In this document: in pieces, positions 1 through 11,543 of the stretch
How the letters are laid out: every line of letters begins with the position of its first letter
Position numbering within the stretch: the first letter of the stretch is position 1
Assembly: GCA_944989445.1 (NCBI GenBank)
Contig: CALYLW010000566.1
Coordinates: 674,641 to 738,640 of the forward strand
Reading direction: 5' to 3'
From: Ampullaceana balthica
Lineage: Eukaryota > Mollusca > Gastropoda > Lymnaeidae
DNA length: 64,000 nt
The notes under the pieces: model-generated
The model's input: the letters and a program-made list of their open reading frames with translations, nothing else
The model's database searches: none
What the model was told of the DNA's origin: nothing
Program-made: the position numbers and the translations under genes

Positions 1-16
1 CCTATACAAGCCCGAA

Positions 17-330
17 TTGATTAAAAACTGGCCGTTCTCTGTTACAACTTCTTTTCTGACTCATGCCCTTCCTATCTTACTAAGCTTCTGTTGGTCTACT
101 CACCAAGTCGTCAGCTACGCTATTCTGCAGACACACGCATTCTCTGTGTTCCTAAGACACGAACTAAAACATTTGGCGAAAGGTCATTCTCTTTTTGTGC
201 AGCCAAACAATGGAATTTTCTATAACATTACACATCCGAGTATTTCATCTACCAAGTCCTTCAAGACTGCACTTAAAACGCATCTTTTCACAATTTATTT
301 TCAAAATTAAAGAAACACCATTTATTTTTA
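17..330 (+). pseudogene. L2/CR1-like LINE reverse transcriptase, C-terminal remnant
   Basis: This is the decayed 3' end of a non-LTR retrotransposon ORF2. The useful reading shifts frame: the frame through about 30-220 gives the tail hallmarks LCYNFFSDSCPSYLTKLL, SPSRQLRYSADTRI and TKTFGERSFSFCAAKQWNFL and then hits a stop. A second frame then gives SFKTALKTHLF at about 260-290. In L2/CR1-type LINEs these blocks occur in this order after the RT domain. The frameshift and stop show it is dead. The 5' part lies outside the window. The A+T-rich stretch to about 470 is probably the element's 3' UTR; nothing else is seen there. Confidence 0.7.
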
Positions 331-1687
331 ATGATTAACGTAGCTTATGTGTATTGTACTGTTATTTATGTGGTTAATATCAACTAATGACTATACGCTG
401 GTAAAATAAGTTCGGGCGTCATTGACATCATAAAGTACATGTTTTCAAATAAATCTACATTAATAAAAACCAAAGCCCCAACTCACTGACTTACTGACTG
501 ACTCTCTCATCACTAATTCTCAAACTTCCCGTGTAGGTGCATGCAACTTTGGGAAGTTGTTCAGCACACTCTCGTGATAATAAATGAAAATGTGTTGTTT
601 TTTTTTAAATATTACTCATTTGGGGCCAGGGGTCGCCAAAAATGTTATTTTTAAAAAATTATACAAGGTATGTAAAAATTGTTTAAACTTTGCCTACTGT
701 TTAAATGGATGAATCTTAACTAAACTTGGTAATAAATATTTGGTGACCCATATTAAAATACCATATGGCAATAAACTAAAAATAATAATTATTTTGAGCC
801 TGGGGCCCGAATTTGTTTTCGTTAACATTGAACTATTTATTTACCATTGCATTTTACCTGATTTGACCAATCTTGACAAATAAATCCACCACGATCCAGA
901 TTGAAATCAAAAGGTGTTTTGAACGTTACATCTTACACCAATGGGGCCTGCTGGCCTTCATGTCATTTTTTAAAATTATGTAAGCTGTATAAATAATGTT
1001 GTATTCATCCAATCGCCATGAAACTTAAGGAAGTTTTTGAGTGCGTTGCCACAAAGTTTTTCTGGAATAAAAAGTTTTTAAAATACCACTTAAGAGGAAC
1101 CGGAGGCCAACAATGTCAATTTTTTAAACAATGAGTTATGTAAAAGGTATTTTAACACGGTTGGTATTGGGTAATACTCGTAGATGGATCTTTATCAAAC
1201 TTGGTATGTACAAATTCAATGACCCCATATTAAAGCTCTATAAGGTATTAAAACGATGATGTCCATTCTTTTGGGGCTGGGGGCCCAAACCATTTATTTT
1301 GTACATTTTAAAGCTTTATTTCCCAAAACTTTAAAAAAAAATCTTGACAAATATTGACACATCTCTCCATCATGATCCAGATTGAAATTAACAAGTGTTT
1401 TGAAATTTACATTTTACACCAATTGGGGGGGCTTTAATGGCATTTTTTTTCCCTAATGTAAGCTGTATATATAATATTGTATTCATCCGATCGCAATGAA
1501 ACTTTAGAATAGTATTGAGTACGTACCCACAAAATTTCTGGCATAAAAGTTTTTGTAATACCACTTATTAGGGGCCAGGGGTCCGAGATGTATTTTAAAC
1601 AGTGGCTGCAAGATAAATGGATGGATCTTGACCAAACTAGGTATATAAAATATGATATTACAATTCTGAAGGGTACTTAAGTCCTAA

Positions 1688-1963
1688 GGGGCCGTCCATA
1701 AAGTACGTCACGCTATTTTTGACCATTTTTAACTCCCCCCTCTCCCCTGTCACAAACTGTCACACATCTCGGACCCCCCCCCCGTAAAGTACGTCACACA
1801 TTCGAACAAAAATGTTGTTTTTTATTAACAAAATAATCAAAATTTAATATAAAACAGCGTGGCGTCACACATGGCCGGACCCCCCTCCCCCTGTCACAAA
1901 CTGTCACACTTTCTTACACCCCCTCTCCCCCTCTGGAGCGTGACGTACTTTATGGACGGCCCC
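1688..1963. mobile_element. MITE with GGGGCCGTCCATAAAG inverted termini
   Basis: The left end GGGGCCGTCCATAAAG and the right end CTTTATGGACGGCCCC are exact inverted repeats. The match continues through 'tacgtcacgc' to about 26 bases. The 276-bp interior contains C-rich tracts and further copies of 'aagtacgtcacac', and has no ORF. The structure is that of a cut-and-paste MITE. No clear target duplication was found. A weakly related decayed copy may lie at about 29280-29410 ('gttacgtcatttatggaaggtccc'). Confidence 0.75.
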
Positions 1964-2696
1964 CAATGTCAACTCCTTGGATGAGGGGAGGGGATACATC
2001 TTTCTTGCTGTACTCTTATACAGCTTTATTCCCCATTAAATTTTAAACAATTTTGAGAAATTTTGACACATATCTCCATCATGATCCCTATAGAAATGTT
2101 TAGGCCTTTTGAACTTGACATCTTGCAACGTTTTTGCTGGGGGACCTTAATGTCATTTGTTCCTAATTTAATTTACGTGACCTTGGCAAATATTGACAAA
2201 CAACGGGTGTTTTGAAATTTACATCCTGCACAATTTAGGCCCGGGATCCCTTAATTTCATTTTTAACGCAATTTCCCTTGGGAGAAATTGCGTTAATATA
2301 TTTGAAATGTCTGGCCTGTCTTTTCGAGCTTTGAACAGCAATTCCTCCTCAACCATACCAGATAGAGGGTTCGGGTCTTGCAAATATGTTAAGAAGGTCC
2401 CAAGGATGTGCACGGGCAAAAAAAATTCCCGAAAAGGTTTACTGGATTTCCTGGAAAATCACGAAAAAATATCAGTATTTTGTCAATTTCTCGCCAAAAA
2501 TAACATTAATCGGGTTGAAACAAGCGCCAAACGGTAGCTAATAATATTTAGAACAATGTTGGAGAAGGAATTTTTGAAAAATCTCTTTTGGTTCGACTCC
2601 CGTAATTTTAGCAGCAATTTGTAGATAGCAATTGTTTTGTTTAGTTTCAGAATTATTGATGTGAAATGACTTTTAATGTAATCTAGAATGATAGTT

Positions 2697-3310
2697 GACC
2701 ATGTCGGAACAGTCAGCATCGGAGGGAGAATTATAACCAACTTACGCTTCGCCGATGACATAGACGGCCTAGCTTGTAGCGAGGACGAACTAAAAGAATT
2801 CCTTGCAAAGCTAGAGAAAACAGCAAAGGCGTATGGCATGGAAATCAATGCAGAAAAGACCAAGGTCATGGCCAATAGAAAATTCACAAGAGAGATTCGG
2901 ATAAACGGGCAAAAACTCGAAGAGGTCTCCACCTTCAAATATCTAGGGGCCATAATATCCGACGAAGGCTCAAAGCCAGAAATTCTTGCCAGAGTGGCCC
3001 AAACAATGGCAGCATTGAGTAAACTAAAGCACATCTGGCAAAGCAAAAAACTCTCACTGAGATCAAAGATCCGACTAATGCGCTCTCTTGCGATGTCGGT
3101 CTTCTTGTATGGTTGTGAGGCTTGGACGCTCACTGCAGACCTCCAAAGAAGAATCAATGCGCTAGAGATGAGATGTTTCAGAATGACCGACCTGTCATTC
3201 AGCGACTCTCAAAAGGCAGCACAGGACCGGGATAAATGGCGTGAGATAGTGAGCAGTTCACGATGGTGCCCCAAGGACCCAACGACGGGTTAAGGAATAG
3301 TTCAAGTTCA
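2697..3310 (+). pseudogene. 5'-truncated RTE/jockey-like LINE, internally deleted RT C-terminus
   Basis: The element encodes the end of a reverse transcriptase. FADDIDGLA is the catalytic box C (FADD), followed by GMEINAEKTKVM, FKYLGAIISDEGSK, RSLAMSVFLYGCEAWTL and LQRRINALEMRCFR. The frame then jumps straight to FSDSQKAAQDRDKWREIV, omitting the roughly 60-70 residues that relatives have (the GHV...ILQGTVEGGRRRGRQRK block, present at 28846-29254). So this copy has an in-frame internal deletion. It is flanked by a 12-bp duplication, AGAATGATAGTT, at 2685-2696 and 3311-3322. Its 3' end is a short tandem GTTCAA tail. The apparent start codon lies in the target duplication, so it is not a true start. 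Confidence 0.85.
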
Positions 3311-3709
3311 AGAATGATAGTTAATGGGGCTTTCCCGCTTTGTGAACGTTAATGTTAGACTATTGCGCGGTGTGCATTAGATTGACACAGACTTAATGTG
3401 ACTCTAGAATGATTTCCCTTGAATAAAAAATCAAAAATTCTTTGTTGGAAATTGCGTTTAAATAGTCATTCGAGTTTTTTATTACTTGTTTAAATATTTA
3501 TATAGGCTGTATAATTATTATTGTAGTTACTGATCGTCATGAAACTTTAGAAAGTTGTTGATTACACTCCTGCAAAGGGTTCTGGATATAATGGATTTAA
3601 AAAATCGAAACTGGTACATAAGATTTTGATGGATCATATTTAGAAACTATATGACATTGTAACCCTGATGTACAAAAGTTAAGCTGGTTTTATTTCTAAA
3701 TTCTACTAG

Positions 3710-3966
3710 TAATGGTCTTAACGATCAACAAAGTTTGCCATGTAAATCTTTCTTATTTATGGCCTTATCTTCATGAAATTTGGTAGGCGGCTTCCCTGTT
3801 CTCACTGACATCGATAAACGTACTTATTTCATTGGTATGATGCCAATGTCAGGTGCCATTTCTAACGGTCTTTGTTACTTATGGTACCATCTTCAAGACT
3901 TTTGGTACGCGGCATTCCATCGCTTACTGAATCCTAATTTCAGTTTCGCAGCACGGTATTTTGCTA
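3710..3966. other. No gene recognised
   Basis: This is A+T-rich sequence with phrases such as 'tcatgaaatttggtaggcgg' that resemble the modular repeats on either side. A 113-codon frame here runs into the neighbouring TA array and is not credible. Confidence 0.4.
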
Positions 3967-4080
<114 letters not shown>

Positions 4081-4519
4081 TAGGGCTGCGGAAATTGACG
4101 ATTAAAATTCTTAAAGATTAATTTTTTTGACGATTAATCGACCCCCCACTTATAAATGTACTGGATGTCAAAAAGTAAGATATTTCGGCCGATAAATATA
4201 AACTAATTTCAGGACGATTACACGAACATTTTTTTTTCAACTATTCACTGAGGATATTGTTCAAAATGTTGATAAAAGTTTTTTCCAGTGAGAAAAATCG
4301 TTTGTCTACCAATGCAATGTTCCCTCTAAGTCGAAGCTCGTCAATTCGTGTGCAAAGTTTTTTAAAAACTCGTGTGCAAAGTTGCACAACGTCCATTTTT
4401 TGTGCTAATTTTTACAAAACTCTCTGCGCGTGATTCTAATCTCCTGTGTAGCGATTAATAAATCGTTAATTTTTCAAAAGTTAACGATTAATTTTAAATA
4501 AATCGATAATAGCCTTAAT
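4081..4519. mobile_element. Short hAT-like element (TAGGGCTG ends) in TA array
   Basis: The left end reads 'tagggctgcggaaattgacg', continuing into 'gattaa'; the right end reads 'cgataatagccttaatat'. These are inverted relatives of each other and of the 13449-14237 element. The interior at about 4310-4440 ('aatgttccctctaag', 'cgtgtgcaaag') resembles the small hAT MITE at 33933. No transposase remains in this copy. Confidence 0.55.
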
Positions 4520-4528
4520 ATATATATA

Positions 4529-4603
<75 letters not shown>

Positions 4604-4612
4604 ATCTCTATA
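4520..4612. repeat. (TA)n microsatellite
   Basis: TA array between the hAT-like element and the first (GTT)n-bearing Helitron-like element. Confidence 0.9.
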
Positions 4613-5454
4613 TCTCTATATATATAAGCCGCATTTGTTGTCTGTCTGTCTGTTCCCTAATAACTCAAGATCCAGACAACCAAATAACGTGAAATTTGGT
4701 ACACGTACACAAAATTATACCGGAAAGGTTATTAAACGGGTTTCGTTCCATATATATAAGATACTGGGGCCCGGGGGCCCAAAATGTAGTTTTTCCCTAT
4801 ATGAGCTATATAAAATAAAAATTATTGAAAATTAAGACGTAAAATAATGACGCAAATTAATAAACATTTTGGTGTCGAGATTAACAAGAAGGCGATTATC
4901 GCCATAAAATAATTTTTTTTGTTGTTGTTGCTTTGTTGTTGCTTTTGTTATTGTAGTTGTTGCTTTGTTGTTGTTGCTGTTGTTGTTGTAGTTGTTGTTT
5001 TGTTGTTGTTTTGTTGTTGATGTTTTTGTTGTTGTTTTGTTTTTGTTGTTGTTGCTGTTGTTGTTTTTGTTGTTGTTGCTGTTGTTGTTGCTGTTGTTGC
5101 TTTTGTGTTGTTTTTGCTGTTGTTGTTGTTGTCCACATCCCTTGCCCTGCGACGACAATGTCCTTCATGTTGTTGTTGCTTTGTTGTTGTTGCTGTTGTA
5201 TTTGTTGTTTTGTTGTTGTTGCTGTTGTTGTTGTTGTTGTAGTAGTTGTTGTTTTGTTTGTTGTTTTGTTTTTGTTTTGTTGTTGTTTTTGTTGTTGTTT
5301 TGTTGTTGTTTTTGTTGTTTTGTTGTTGTTTTGTTTTTGTTGTTTTGTTGTTTTTTTTGTTGTTTTGTTTTTGTTGTTTTGTTGTTGTTTTTGTTGGTTT
5401 TGTTTTGTTGCTGTTGTTGTTAAACCCGGGCGGGAGCCGGGTACTTGCCCCTAG
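4613..5454 (+). mobile_element. Helitron-like element D1 with (GTT)n array
   Basis: The 5' end is TCTCTATATATATAAG after an A. The 3' end has a hairpin (CCCGGG...CCGGG) and finishes TTGCCCCTAG before a T, which is the Helitron arrangement. The first 300 bp are conserved among copies (tandem GTCT, 'gtgaaatttggtacacg', 'ggcgattatcgccataaaat'). From about 4918 to 5420 it is a (GTT)n-rich array. Within the array at about 5131-5168 lies a non-repetitive block containing ACATCCCTTGCCCTGCGACG. Long apparent ORFs of Cys/Leu/Val or Gln/Asn are translations of the array and are not genes. It is non-autonomous. Confidence 0.65.
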
Positions 5455-6045
5455 TATATAAGACGCATTTGTTGTCTGTCTGTCTGTCTGTTCCCTAATA
5501 ACTCAAGATCCAGACAACCAAATAAAGTGAAATTTGGTACACGTACACAAAATTATACCGGAAGGGTTATTAAACAGGTTTCGTTCCATATATATAAGAT
5601 ACTGGGGGCCGGGGGCCCAAAATGTAGTTTTTCCTTATATGAGCTATATAAAATAAAAATTATTGAAAATTAAGACGTAAAATAATGACGCAAAATAATA
5701 AACATTTTGGTGTCGAGATTAACAAGAAGGCGATTATCGCCATAAAATAATTTTTTTGTTATTAATTTGTTGTTGTTGCTTTTGTTGTTGCTTTTGTTGT
5801 TGTAGTTGTTGTTTTATTGTTCTTTTCTGGTTGATTTTGTTGTTTTGTTTTTGTTTTTTTTGTTGTTGTTTTGTTGCTGTTTCTGTTGTTGGTTTTGTCG
5901 TTGTTGCTGTTGTTGTTGCTGTTGTTGTTGTAGTATGTTGTTGTTTTGTTTTTGTTGTTTGTTTTTGTTGTTTTGTTGCTGTTGTTGTTTTTGTTGTTGT
6001 TGCTGTTGTTGTTAAACCCGGGAGAAGCCGGGTACTTGCCCCTAG
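5455..6045 (+). mobile_element. Helitron-like element D2 (head-to-tail with D1)
   Basis: It abuts the CTAG of D1 directly and repeats its organisation: a shortened 5' end, the GTCTGTCTGTC tract, the conserved 'ggcgattatcgccataaaat' boundary, a (GTT)n array from about 5755 to 6012, and the 3' hairpin with CTAG at 6042-6045. The G/C block found inside the D1 array is absent. Head-to-tail insertion at a Helitron 3' end is common for this superfamily. Confidence 0.6.
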
Positions 6046-6063
6046 TATATATATATATATATA

Positions 6064-6860
6064 CTAGGGGCAAGTACCCGGCTTTCCCGAATTTAACAAC
6101 AACAGCAACAAAAACAAAAACGAAACAACAAAAACAAAACAACAAAAACTAAACAACAACAAAAACAACAACAAAACAACAAAAACAAAACATCAACAAA
6201 AACAACAACAAACAACAAAAACAAAACAACAACAAAACAACAACTACAACAACAACAACAACAAAGCAACAACAGCAACAACAATAAAGCAACAACAACA
6301 TGAAGGACTTTGTCGCCGCAGGGCAAGGGATGTGGACAACAACAACAGCAAAAACAACACAAAAACAACAACAGCAACAACAGCAACAATAAAAACAACA
6401 ACAACTTCAACAACAACAAAAACAAAACAACAACAAAAACAACAACTACAACAACAACAGCAACAACAACAAAGCAACAACAACAAAGCAACAACAACAA
6501 AACAACAACTACAACAACAATAGCAACAACAACAAAGCAACAACAACAAAACATTTATTTTATGGCGATAGTCGCCTTCTTATTAATCTCGACACCAAAA
6601 TGTTTATTATTTTGTGTCATTATTTTACGTCTTAATTTTCAATAATTTTTATTTTATAAAGCTCATATAAGGAAAAACTACATTTTGGGCCCCCGGCCCC
6701 CAGTATCTTATATATATGGAACGAAACCTGTTTAATAACCTTTCCGGTATAATTTTGTGTACGTGTACCAAATTTCACGTTATTTGGTTGTCTGGATCTT
6801 GAGTTATTAGGGAACAGACAGACAGACAGACAACAAATGCTTCTTATATATATATAGAGA
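6064..6860 (-). mobile_element. Helitron-like element D3, inverted
   Basis: On the minus strand it runs from TCTCTATATATATATAAG (6860 inward) to the CTAG terminus at 6064. The array appears on the plus strand as (AAC)n at about 6095-6550. The internal G/C block is present at about 6300-6335. Only a short TA run separates its 3' end from that of D2, so D2 and D3 stand tail to tail. Confidence 0.6.
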
Positions 6861-7384
6861 CTAGGGGCAAGTACCCGGCTATGCCCGGGTTTAACAACAA
6901 CAGCAACAACATCAAAAACAACAACAGCAACAAAACAACAAAAACAAACAACAAAAACAAAACAACAACAAACAACAACTACAACAACAAAGCAACAACA
7001 ACAAAACAACAACAACAACAGCAACAACAACAGCAACAACGACAAAAACAACAACAGAAACAGCAACAAAAACTAAACAACAACAAAAACAACAAAAACA
7101 AAACAACAACAAAAACATCAACAACAAAACAACAACAGCAACAACAACAAAGCAACAACAACAAAACAACAACTACAACAACAAAAGCAACAACAAAAGC
7201 AACAACAACAAAGCAACAACAATAGCAAAACAATTATTTTATGGCGATAGTTGCCTTCTTGTTAATCTTGACACCAAAATGTTTATTATTTTGCGTCATT
7301 ATTTTACGTCTTAATTCTCAATAATTTTTATTTTATATAGCTCATATAAGGAAAAACTACATTTTGGGCCCCCGGCCCCCAGTA

Positions 7385-9932
7385 TCTAATATATAAAGCT
7401 CAAATGTTTGTATGTTTGTATGTTTGTATGTTTGTATGTTTGTATGTTTCACTTTTCGACTTTCTGTTAGACAATCACGGAAAAACCAAATGACGGACGG
7501 GGACCAAATTTTGCAGGACGGTTCCTTTTACCCAGAAGGTGGTTTTAAGTTAGTTTTTGTAATCGTCCCTTTTGCCCGAATGCCGTAAATTAAATAATCA
7601 GAAAATGCAGAGACAAAGAATAAAAAATGTAACCTCATTTCTCTATTGAACAAATTTACGCGGACGTTCAAATGCCGTTCAAAGCGAGTTACTTTTGGTG
7701 ACGTTTTTTTCCCCCCAATGCCAATACTTTATTTTCAGCCGTGCGCATTTGAAAAAATATTATAATGTCTAATTACGGTGCGCACATTTTCGTGTACGCT
7801 TCATAATTTGAGCTGTGTAGTACAAATAATTGTCATTTTCTTTACTGTTACTTTCTATATATTAGATAGACACGTAAACATATTTAATTACAACTGCCCT
7901 ACGATGCATAAGATTTAATTGTTTACACGTTTAAATTTAATTGCGAATTTGTTTTAATTATTTTCTGTTCCATAAATCGACATTTAATGAAAAACCTAAT
8001 TATGTAATAATTGTGTCAGTATTTTTTTCAAGGCTTCATTTTTAGCGGTGCACGTTTTAAAATCTTTTATCGCCTGATTACTGTGCGCACATTTTCGTGT
8101 ACGCATCATAAATTTAGCTGTGTCCTATTAATATAACATTTATATTTTGTTTGTCTTTTACATAAGCTGTTGTCTTTTACATAACCTATACACTCATACT
8201 ATTTAAACTTAGGCTACCGACTTATTAACATAAGTAGATTAAACTAAATAAAGTGATCCTGAAAACGCTTAATTATTTTGTATTGCGAATTGAATATGTT
8301 ATGTCCATTCCTTTGATGATGAATTAACATAGTCCATTTTTAAAATCGAGTATTGTGATGGTTTCACATGCATTTTTAACATAAAATTGATTTGTTTTTT
8401 TTTGTTTTTTTAAAATTAGGAGTATAGCCTAATTTTTTTTATTTATCTTTATTATCTTTATCTCATAGACGCTGTTGCAAATATTGTATTAATTACAATT
8501 GTGTTACATTGCAGTGTCGTAAATATATAAGAGCTTTTTTAGTGACGACAGTGGCAGAGATCTTTTGGACAAATGTCAACAAAGCAGTGGCCTTTTTTTA
8601 ATGGATACAAACAAACAAACATAAAAATATCAACTGAGCTTTATATATTACATATGCGTTTAAATTATTTTATTTCAATTATTTTCACGATGCATTGTAT
8701 TAATATTTTACATGCAATGAATAAAATTGGGATTTTTTAAAATTTAATTCATAACTCGACATTTAATTTAAAACCATAGATGTAGCGAGTTTATTTTATG
8801 TTGAAGGTGATGGCCTATGTCAAATAAACGTACACTTTAAAACTGTTTACTTAAGCTTTATATACACTATACATTATAAACTTTCACTACCGAACGTATT
8901 AACAAAAGTTGACTAAATTTAATGAAGTGATCCTGAAAACGCTTAATTAATATGAATTGCGAATTGAATATGTTTTTATGTTCATGCCTCTGTATTCAGA
9001 ATAGCATAGGACATTTCTAAAATTGCCTTTTAATTATTTTTAAGATGCACATAGTAACAGACGGTTGAATCTTCTTTTTTAATGTATTTTTTTTTCAGAT
9101 ATAAAATCTGGTGTGTGTGTGTGCATTGAATATAATTTACAAAATGTGATGCCTTATCCGAAATAGGGAACAAAAAAAAAGATTCCTTTTTGAAATTATA
9201 CACATTGCTTATAAACCGTAAATATAAATCGTAAAATATAGAGACATAAAAATGTTCAATATTATTTCCCTGTTTAGACGATTACGAATACGTCAAAATG
9301 AAGAGTTATTTTGGTCCAGTACATTTACTTTATAACAAGACTTTACTTTATGCGGCCAGCTTTCTATATGTCTAAATATGGTGTGCACATTTTTTTATAT
9401 CATTTTAATACGACCGTTTTTTTTAAAAATAGTATTTTAGAAAGTACATTTATAATTTTGTTTATTTGCGCTATGAGTCAATTAGCTTTTGCCTTTTAAA
9501 GGGATAGTGCAACATGTTCTTTATCTCATAGACGTGGTTACAAATATATAACTTACAATTGTGATACGATGCAATTTCGTAATTATATATTAAATTTTTG
9601 AGTGACGAGGGTGGTAGAGCTCTTTCGGAAAACATATAAGTTATGTTAATTTGGTACAAGTGGGAATGAAATTGTAAATTTAGTTATTATGGTCGGCAAG
9701 AATCATTATTTAATAAGTCATATCTTTTGAATAGTAAGGTTATGTTAAAAGGCACTGCATTAAGTGAAAACAACTCACGCGGTAAAATGGCATATCTCTG
9801 TTTCTCATAAGATTTTAACTAAATAGTTGAATCTGAAATTTAACTTGGCAAAAAAAAATTGTAATAACCATCACCTAATACTTGGATAAAGGGTTAGCAC
9901 ACTTCCGCTACAAAGTGTGGGTATTTTTCAAG

Positions 9933-9938
<6 letters not shown>
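7385..9938 (+). mobile_element. Non-autonomous Helitron-like element A
   Basis: It begins TCTAATATATAAAGCTC after an A, followed by tandem ATGTTTGT, and ends with the hairpin-bearing 'gctacaaagtgtgggtattt' and a mutated terminus (CAAG for CTAG). A diverged inverted copy lies at 14300-16677. The body has internal duplications: 'gtgcgcacattttcgtgtac' occurs near 7780 and 8090, 'gtgatcctgaaaacgcttaa' near 8255 and 8930, and 'ctcatagacg' segments near 8465 and 9525. No Rep/helicase reading frame is visible, so it would depend on another element. Confidence 0.6.
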
Positions 9939-9964
<26 letters not shown>

Positions 9965-11390
9965 TTTAAATATGTTTGTGTGTGTATGAATGTCCTTTAT
10001 AGCTGTCTAAACCATTCACCCGATCATAATGAAACTTTTCAAGACTGTTGAGTATGCTCCCGGGATGGTAACTATCACTTTTTTCAAAATTTAACACTCA
10101 TGGGGCGCCGGGGGCCCATATCGTCATGTTTTGCTTATACGAGCTATATAAAAATTAGTTTAGGCTTTAGCTACTGTGTAAATTATTGGATCTTAACCAA
10201 AATGTGTATATGACAACTTGATAGCCAATATTAAAATACTATAGGGCACTAAACTGCTAATATTCATTCCTTTGGGGCTGGGGGCCCAAAAATTCACATT
10301 TTTTAAGCGTTTAAGATTTTATTCACCATTCAGTCATTAACAATCTTGACAAATTATGACACATGTATCAATTATTATACTAATTGAAATGAACAGATGT
10401 TTTGAACTTTATATCTTGCCCAGAATGGGCTCTGGGACCCTTAATGTCGTTTTTATCTTATATGAGCTATATAAAAAATAGTTTCTACGTTAGCTACTTA
10501 GTAAATGAATAGATCTTCACCAAACTTTGCACACAAAAACTTGGTAGCCTATATTAAAATACTATAGACACTGCACTTCTAATGCCAATATCTTCGTGGC
10601 CGGGGCCCCAAATATCTTTTTTCGTATATGTTTAAGATATTTTTCCTATTTACTTTTTAAAGAGCTTGAGAAATATAGCCACAATAAAAATGAACTAAAA
10701 TGAACAGGTTTTTGAAATTGACCTCTTGCACCGAATGGGCCAGGGCCCCTTAATGCTATTTTCCCCCTATTGTAGGTATATAAAAAGTAGTTTAAGAGTT
10801 AGATATTGAGAAAAAAACTGGATTTTGACAAAACTTAGAATATAAAAACTTAAGAGCCTATATTACTATAGGGCACTCAACTCTTAATTTCCATTCCTTC
10901 GAAAAAGTCTTTTTACTGAACTTTAATCATTGTATTCCCTATTCAATTTTACACGATATTGAGGAATATATATTGAGTACAATAGATAAAAACAACATTA
11001 AGGGCCCCAGGGCCCATTCTGGGCAAGATATAAAGTTCAAAACACCTGTTAATTTCAATTTGTATAATAATGGATACATATGTCATTCTTTGTCAAGATT
11101 GTTAATGACTGAATAGTGAATAAAATCTTAAACGTTTAAAAAATGAGTACAATGGCAATAAAAAAAACTATAATATCACTCATTTTTGGGGCCGGGGCCC
11201 TTAATATCGTTTCTTCTTTCGTACGCTATTTAATTATTAATTTGTTTATCCGTTTGCTATGAAACTTGGATTTTTTTTTCACACTTCCACGAAGATTTCT
11301 TCAGAATTATTTTTAAACATACCACTCATTGGTTTCTTTAAATTTATTCCTTTTTACTTTGATCGTTGCAACGCACGACGGGTCTACTAG
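9939..11390 (+). mobile_element. Helitron-like element F with GGGGCC modules
   Basis: After a short TA array it contains at least three diverged GGGGCC modules like those at 470-3700. The last segment (about 10980-11140) is in opposite orientation to the earlier ones. It ends 'gacgggtctactag' before a T at 11391. Its right end is the exact right border of the insertion that splits D4, so elements A and F either arrived together or one inserted beside the other. No coding sequence is seen. Confidence 0.5.
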
Positions 11391-11543
11391 TCTTATATAT
11401 ATGGAACGAAACCTGTTTAATAACCCTTCCGGTATAATTTTGTGTACGTGTACCAAATTTCACGTTATTTGGTTGTCTGGATCTTGAGTTATTAGGGAAC
11501 AGACAGACAGACAGACAACAAATGCGTCTTATATATATAGAGA

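Larger units (their letters stand above)
470..3700 (+). repeat. Diverged modular repeat (GGGGCC-containing units), Helitron-like
   Basis: Several diverged modules of roughly 350-450 bases repeat here. Each contains a phrase like 'cgatcgcaatgaaacttt', then a G/C-rich 'GGGGCCAGGGG' block, then 'gatcttaaccaaacttgg' and a line resembling 'cttgacaaatattgacac'. The same module occurs at 9960-10930 and, shortened, in the 5' part of the elements at 4613, 5455, 6064 and 12552, which have Helitron-like ends. A CTAG followed by T at about 3705-3709 may be the 3' terminus. The copy is split by a MITE at 1688 and a LINE at 2697. No coding capacity of its own is seen. Confidence 0.5.
6861..11543 (-). mobile_element. 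Helitron-like element D4, split by a 4-kb insertion
   Basis: The 3' part (hairpin, CTAG at 6861, (AAC)n array to about 7230, conserved 'gcgatagttgcc' segment) stops at 7384 inside 'cccccagta'. It resumes at 11391 with 'tcttatatatatggaacg' and continues to the 5' end at 11543. The two pieces join seamlessly when 7385-11390 is removed, which dates that insertion as younger than D4. Confidence 0.65.

Noticed and set aside
2483..3157. 224-codon minus-strand frame
   Set aside because: It is the antisense of the LINE reverse transcriptase, which carries the FADD motif on the plus strand.
4957..5454. Long frames of Cys/Val/Leu or Gln/Asn/Thr in the GTT/AAC arrays (also 5750-6550, 6880-7230, 11490-13200, 52970-53600)
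   Set aside because: They are low-complexity translations present in several frames of the same array. They are not conserved between copies and lie inside non-autonomous elements.
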